Shown here: in pieces, positions 56,901-64,000 of the stretch
How positions within the stretch are numbered: position 1 is the first letter of the stretch
Layout of the letters: every line of letters starts with the position of its first letter
NCBI GenBank assembly: GCA_947561585.1
Contig: CANNZV010002359.1
Coordinates: 63,430 to 127,429 of the forward strand
DNA: 64,000 bases
Origin: Caprella mutica
Lineage: Eukaryota > Arthropoda > Malacostraca > Amphipoda > Caprellidae
Direction of reading: 5' to 3'
Notes under the pieces: model-generated
What the model was told of the DNA's origin: nothing
Databases searched by the model: none
Seen by the model: the letters and a program-made list of their open reading frames with translations, nothing else
Translations under genes and position numbers: made by a program

Positions 56901-59900
56901 GTGGAATATATTACCAATGTGATCTGTGGAATATATTACCAATGTGATCTGTGGAATATATTACCAATGTGATCTGCGGAATATATTACCAATGTGATCT
57001 GTGGAATATATTACCAATGTGATCTGTGGAATATATTACCAATGTGATACGTGGAATATATTACCAATGTGATACGTGGAATATATTACCAATGTGATCT
57101 GTGGAATATATTACCAATGTGATCTGTGGAATATATTACCAATGTGATCTGTGGAATATATTACCAATGTGATCTGTGGAATATATTACCAATGTGATCT
57201 GTGGAATATATTACCAATGTGATCTGTGGAATATATTACCAATGTGATCTGTGGAATATATTACCAATGTGATCTGCGGAATATATTACCAATGTGATCT
57301 GTGGAATATGTTACCAATGTGATCTGTGGAATATATTACCAATGTGATCTGTGGAATATATTACCAATGTGATCTGTGGAATATATTACCAATGTGATCT
57401 GTGGAATATATTACCAATGTGATCTGTGGAATATATTACCAATGTGATCTGTGGAATATCTTACCAATGTGATCTGTGGAATATATTACCAATGTGATCT
57501 GTGGAATATATTACCAATGTGATCTTTGGAATATATTACCAATGTGATACGTGGAATATATTACCAATGTGATCTGTGGAATATATTACCAAGGTGATCT
57601 GTGGAATATATTACCAATGTGATCTGTGGAATATGTTACCAATGTGATCTGTGGAATATATTACCAATGTGATCTGTGGAATATATTACCAATGTGATCT
57701 GTGGAATATATTACCAATGTGATCTGTGGAATATATTACCAATGTGATCTGCGGAATATATTACCAATGTGATCTGTGGAATATATTACCAATGTGATCT
57801 GTGGAATATATTACCAATGTGATCTGTGGAATATATTACCAATGTGATCTGTGGAATATATTACCAATGTGATCTGTGGAATATATTACCAATGTGATCT
57901 GTGGAATATATTACCAATGTGATCTGTGGAATATATTACCAATGTGATCTGCGGAATATATTACCAATGTGATCTGTGGAATATATTACCAATGTGATCT
58001 GTGGAATATATTACCAATGTGATCTGTGGAATATATTACCAATGTGATCTGTGGAATATATTACCAATGTGATCTGCGGAATATATTACCAATGTGATCT
58101 GTGGAATATATTACCAATGTGATCTGTGGAATATATTACCAATGTGATCTGTGGAATATATTACCAATGTGATCTGTGGAATATATTACCAATGTGATCT
58201 GTGGAATATATTACCAATGTGATCTGCGGAATATATTACCAATGTGATCTGTGGAATATATTACCAATGTGATCTGTGGAATATATTACCAATGTGATCT
58301 GTGGAATATATTACCAATGTGATCTGTGGAATATATTACCAATGTGATCTGTGGAATATATTACCAATGTGATCTGTGGAATATATTACCAATGTGATCT
58401 GCGGAATATATTACCAATGTGATCTGTGGAATATATTACCAATGTGATCTGTGGAATATATTACCAATGTGATCTGTGGAATATATTACCAATGTGATCT
58501 GTGGAATATATTACCAATGTGATCTGCGGAATATATTACCAATGTGATCTGTGGAATATATTACCAATGTGATACGTGGAATATATTACCAATGTGATCT
58601 GTGGAATATATTACCAATGTGATCTGTGGAATATATTACCAATGTGATCTGTGGAATATATTACCAATGTGATCTGTGGAATATATTACCAATGTGATCT
58701 GTGGAATATATTACCAATGTGATCTGTGGAATATATTACCAATGTGATCTGTGGAATATATTACCAATGTGATCTGTGGAATATATTACCAATGTGATCT
58801 GCGGAATATATTACCAATGTGATCTGTGGAATATCTTACCAATGTGATCTGTGGAATATATTACCAATGTGATCTGTGGAATATATTACCAATGTGATCT
58901 GTGGAATATATTACCAATGTGATCTGTGGAATATATTACCAATGTGATCTGTGGAATATATTACCAATGTGATCTGTGGAATATATTACCAATGTGATCT
59001 GTGGAATATATTACCAATGTGATCTGTGGAATATCTTACCAATGTGATCTGTGGAATATATTACCAATGTGATCTGTGGAATATATTACCAATGTGATCT
59101 TTGGAATATATTACCAATGTGATACGTGGAATATATTACCAATGTGATCTGTGGAATATATTACCAAGGTGATCTGTGGAATATATTACCAATGTGATCT
59201 GTGGAATATGTTACCAATGTGATCTGTGGAATATATTACCAATGTGATCTGTGGAATATATTACCAATGTGATCTGTGGAATATATTACCAATGTGATCT
59301 GTGGAATATATTACCAATTTGATCTGCGGAATATATTACCAATGTGATCTGTGGAATATATTACCAATGTTATCTGTGGAATATATTACCAATGTGATCT
59401 GTGGAATATATTACCAATGTGATCTGTGGAATATATTACCAATGTGATCTGTGGAATATATTACCAATGTGATCTGCGGAATATATTACCAATGTGATCT
59501 GTGGAATATATTACCAATGTGATCTGTGGAATATATTACCAATGTGATCTGTGGAATATATTACCAATGTGATCTTTGGAATATATTACCAATGTGATCT
59601 GTGGAATATATAACCAATGTGATCTGTGGAATATATTACCAATGTGATCTGTGGAATATATTACCAATGTGATCTGTGGAATATATTACCAATGTGATCT
59701 GTGGAATATATTACCAATGTGATCTGTGGAATATATTACCAATGTGATCTGTGGAATATATTACCAATGTGATCTGTGGAATATATTACCAATGTGATCT
59801 GTGGAATATCTTACCAATGTGATCTCTGGAATATATTACCAATGTGATCTGTGGAATATATTACCAATGTGATCTTTGGAATATATTACCAATGTGATAC

Positions 59901-62900
59901 GTGGAATATATTACCAATGTGATCTGTGGAATATATTACCAAGGTGATCTGTGGAATATATTACCAATGTGATCTGCGGAATATGTTACCAATGTGATCT
60001 GTGGAATATATTACCAATGTGATCTGTGGAATATATTACCAATGTGATCTGTGGAATATATTACCAATGTGATCTGTGGAATATATTACCAATGTGATCT
60101 GCGGAATATATTACCAATGTGATCTGTGGAATATATTACCAATGTGATCTGTGGAATATATTACCAATGTGATCTGTGGAATATATTACCAATGTGATCT
60201 GTGGAATATATTACCAATGTGATCTGTGGAATATATTACCAATGTGATCTGTGGAATATATTACCAATGTGATCTTTGGAATATATTACCAATGTGATAC
60301 GTGGAATATATTACCAATGTGATCTGTGGAATATATTACCAAGGTGATCTGTGGAATATATTACCAATGTGATCTGTGGAATATGTTACCAATGTGATCT
60401 GTGGAATATATTACCAATGTGATCTGTGGAATATATTACCAATGTGATCTGTGGAATATATTACCAATGTGATCTGTGGAATATATTACCAATGTGATCT
60501 GTGGAATATATTACCAATGTGATCTGTGGAATATATTACCAATGTGATCTGTGGAATATATTACCAATGTGATCTGCGGAATATATTACCAATGTGATCT
60601 GTGGAATATATTACCAATGTGATCTGTGGAATATATTACCAATGTGATCTGTGGAATATATTACCAATGTGATCTGTGGAATATATTACCAATGTGATCT
60701 GTGGAATATATTACCAATGTGATCTGTGGAATATATTACCAATGTGATCTTTGGAATATATTACCAATGTGATACGTGGAATATATTACCAATGTGATCT
60801 GTGGAATATATTACCAAGGTGATCTGTGGAATATATTACCAATGTGATCTGTGGAATATGTTACCAATGTGATCTGTGGAATATATTACCAATGTGATCT
60901 GTGGAATATATTACCAATGTGATCTGTGGAATATATTACCAATGTGATCTGTGGAATATATTACCAATGTGATCTGTGGAATATCTTACCAATGTGATCT
61001 GTGGAATATATTACCAATGTGATCTGTGGAATATATTACCAATGTGATCTTTGGAATATATTACCAATGTGATACGTGGAATATATTACCAATGTGATCT
61101 GTGGAATATATTACCAAGGTGATCTGTGGAATATATTACCAATGTGATCTGTGGAATATGTTACCAATGTGATCTGTGGAATATATTACCAATGTGATCT
61201 GTGGAATATATTACCAATGTGATCTGTGGAATATATTACCAATGTGATCTGTGGAATATATTACCAATGTGATCTGTGGAATATATTACCAATGTGATCT
61301 GCGGAATATATTACCAATGTGATCTGTGGAATATATTACCAATGTGATCTGTGGAATATATTACCAATGTGATCTGTGGAATATATTACCAATGTGATCT
61401 GTGGAATATATTACCAATGTGATCTGCGGAATATATTACCAATGTGATCTGTGGAATATATTACCAATGTGATCTGTGGAATATATTACCAATGTGATAC
61501 GTGGAATATATTACCAATGTGATACGTGGAATATATTACCAATGTGATCTGTGGAATATATTACCAATGTGATCTGTGGAATATATTACCAATGTGATCT
61601 GTGGAATATATTACCAATGTGATCTGTGGAATATATTACCAATGTGATCTGTGGAATATATTACCAATGTGATCTGTGGAATATATTACCAATGTGATCT
61701 GTGGAATATATTACCAATGTGATCTGCGGAATATATTACCAATGTGATCTGTGGAATATGTTACCAATGTGATCTGTGGAATATATTACCAATGTGATCT
61801 GTGGAATATATTACCAATGTGATCTGTGGAATATATTACCAATGTGATCTGTGGAATATATTACCAATGTGATCTGTGGAATATATTACCAATGTGATCT
61901 GTGGAATATCTTACCAATGTGATCTGTGGAATATATTACCAATGTGATCTGTGGAATATATTACCAATGTGATCTTTGGAATATATTACCAATGTGATAC
62001 GTGGAATATATTACCAATGTGATCTGTGGAATATATTACCAAGGTGATCTGTGGAATATATTACCAATGTGATCTGTGGAATATGTTACCAATGTGATCT
62101 GTGGAATATATTACCAATGTGATCTGTGGAATATATTACCAATGTGATCTGTGGAATATATTACCAATGTGATCTGTGGAATATATTACCAATGTGATCT
62201 GCGGAATATATTACCAATGTGATCTGTGGAATATATTACCAATGTGATCTGTGGAATATATTACCAATGTGATCTGTGGAATATATTACCAATGTGATCT
62301 GTGGAATATATTACCAATGTGATCTGTGGAATATATTACCAATGTGATCTGTGGAATATATTACCAATGTGATCTGTGGAATATATTACCAATGTGATCT
62401 GCGGAATATATTACCAATGTGATCTGTGGAATATATTACCAATGTGATCTGTGGAATATATTACCAATGTGATCTGTGGAATATATTACCAATGTGATCT
62501 GTGGAATATATTACCAATGTGATCTGCGGAATATATTACCAATGTGATCTGTGGAATATATTACCAATGTGATCTGTGGAATATATTACCAATGTGATCT
62601 GTGGAATATATTACCAATGTGATCTGTGGAATATATTACCAATGTGATCTGTGGAATATATTACCAATGTGGTCTGCGGAATATATTACCAATGTGATCT
62701 GTGGAATATATTACCAATGTGATCTGTGGAATATATTACCAATGTGATCTGTGGAATATATTACCAATGTGATCTGTGGAATATATTACCAATGTGATCT
62801 GTGGAATATATTACCAATGTGATCTGTGGAATATATTACCAATGTGATCTGCGGAATATATTACCAATGTGATCTGTGGAATATATTACCAATGTGATCT

Positions 62901-64000
62901 GTGGAATATATTACCAATGTGATCTGTGGAATATATTACCAATGTGATCTGTGGAATATATTACCAATGTGATCTGCGGAATATATTACCAATGTGATCT
63001 GTGGAATATATTACCAATGTGATACGTGGAATATATTACCAATGTGATCTGTGGAATATATTACCAATGTGATCTGTGGAATATATTACCAATGTGATCT
63101 GTGGAATATATTACCAATGTGATCTGTGGAATATATTACCAATGTGATCTGTGGAATATATTACCAATGTGATCTGTGGAATATATTACCAATGTGATCT
63201 GTGGAATATATTACCAATGTGATCTGTGGAATATATTACCAATGTGATCTGCGGAATATATTACCAATGTGATCTGTGGAATATCTTACCAATGTGATCT
63301 GTGGAATATATTACCAATGTGATCTGTGGAATATATTACCAATGTGATCTGTGGAATATATTACCAATGTGATCTGTGGAATATATTACCAATGTGATCT
63401 GTGGAATATATTACCAATGTGATCTGTGGAATATATTACCAATGTGATCTGTGGAATATATTACCAATGTGATCTGTGGAATATCTTACCAATGTGATCT
63501 GTGGAATATATTACCAATGTGATCTGTGGAATATATTACCAATGTGATCTTTGGAATATATTACCAATGTGATACGTGGAATATATTACCAATGTGATCT
63601 GTGGAATATATTACCAAGGTGATCTGTGGAATATATTACCAATGTGATCTGTGGAATATGTTACCAATGTGATCTGTGGAATATATTACCAATGTGATCT
63701 GTGGAATATATTACCAATGTGATCTGTGGAATATATTACCAATGTGATCTGTGGAATATATTACCAATGTGATCTGTGGAATATATTACCAATGTGATCT
63801 GTGGAATATATTACCAATGTGATCTGTGGAATATATTACCAATGTGATCTGTGGAATATATTACCAATGTGATCTGTGGAATATATTACCAATGTGATCT
63901 GTGGAATATATTACCAATGTGATCTGCGGAATATATTACCAATGTGATCTGTGGAATATATTACCAATGTGATCTGTGGAATATATTACCAATGTGATCT
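50990..64000. repeat. 25-bp satellite with higher-order structure, at least 13 kb
   Basis: The 25-bp monomer (AATGTGATCTGTGGAATATA then TTACC) is repeated about 520 times and runs off the window. Each monomer has an imperfect dyad TGG-AATATATT-A-CCA. Most monomers are identical. Recurrent single-base variants (TGCGG, CTTTGG, TACGTGG, CCAAGG, ATATGTTACC, ATATCTTACC) occur in ordered groups at 25-bp multiples and define a higher-order repeat of about 4.75 kb (4.45 kb in the next copy). The length is not a multiple of three and stops recur, so it is non-coding. Centromeric, heterochromatic or simple expanded satellite roles are all possible. Confidence 0.98.

Noticed and set aside
50990..64000. 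CRISPR-like array
   Set aside because: There are no variable spacers. The 25-bp units are contiguous, and the context is eukaryotic.

Overview
This window looks like gene-poor, AT-rich nuclear DNA from an animal, most likely an invertebrate. The evidence is indirect. There are no operons, ribosome-binding sites or long open frames. There are decayed non-LTR retrotransposon pieces, palindromic MITE-like elements, a tRNA-derived Pol III head and very many minisatellites. I could not identify the species, and I found no intact protein-coding gene. Candidate exons are listed at low confidence only.

Bases 1-50,985 are a mosaic of AT-rich single-copy DNA broken by more than 30 tandem arrays with units of about 15-67 bp. 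Notable arrays are the 31-bp array at 1859-2638, the 67-bp array at 8521-9070, the 58-bp array at 23053-23470, the 21/24-bp array at 24618-25245, the 57-bp array at 29375-30215, the 30-bp array at 32145-32552, and a C-rich 22/50-bp complex at 42660-45142. Many units carry a short inverted repeat. Dispersed elements are also present. One is a palindromic MITE-like family of about ten copies, with the best copy at 40491-40706. A second palindromic family resembles Tigger/pogo termini (21218-21439, plus a tandem triplet at 46718-47380). Single foldback elements lie at 13918-14424, 18443-18623, 26932-27095 and 42463-42535. Reverse-transcriptase remnants lie at 17809-17940 (+), 34990-35100 (-) and 38446-39530 (-). 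The last is a decayed CR1/Jockey-type ORF2 3' half that ends at a recognisable C-terminus.

Bases 50,990-64,000, to the window edge, are one satellite array with a 25-bp monomer, about 520 copies. Variant monomers recur in a fixed order at multiples of 25 bp and define a higher-order repeat of about 4.75 kb (4.45 kb in the next copy). This is the strongest structural finding.

I see no set of genes working together. The coherent story is repeat biology: decayed transposons, palindromic elements, palindrome-bearing minisatellites and a multi-level satellite. Perfect TGACGTCA sites also seem over-represented, and one TATA/E-box/CRE cluster with a splice-donor-like site (12457-12643) could be a promoter.
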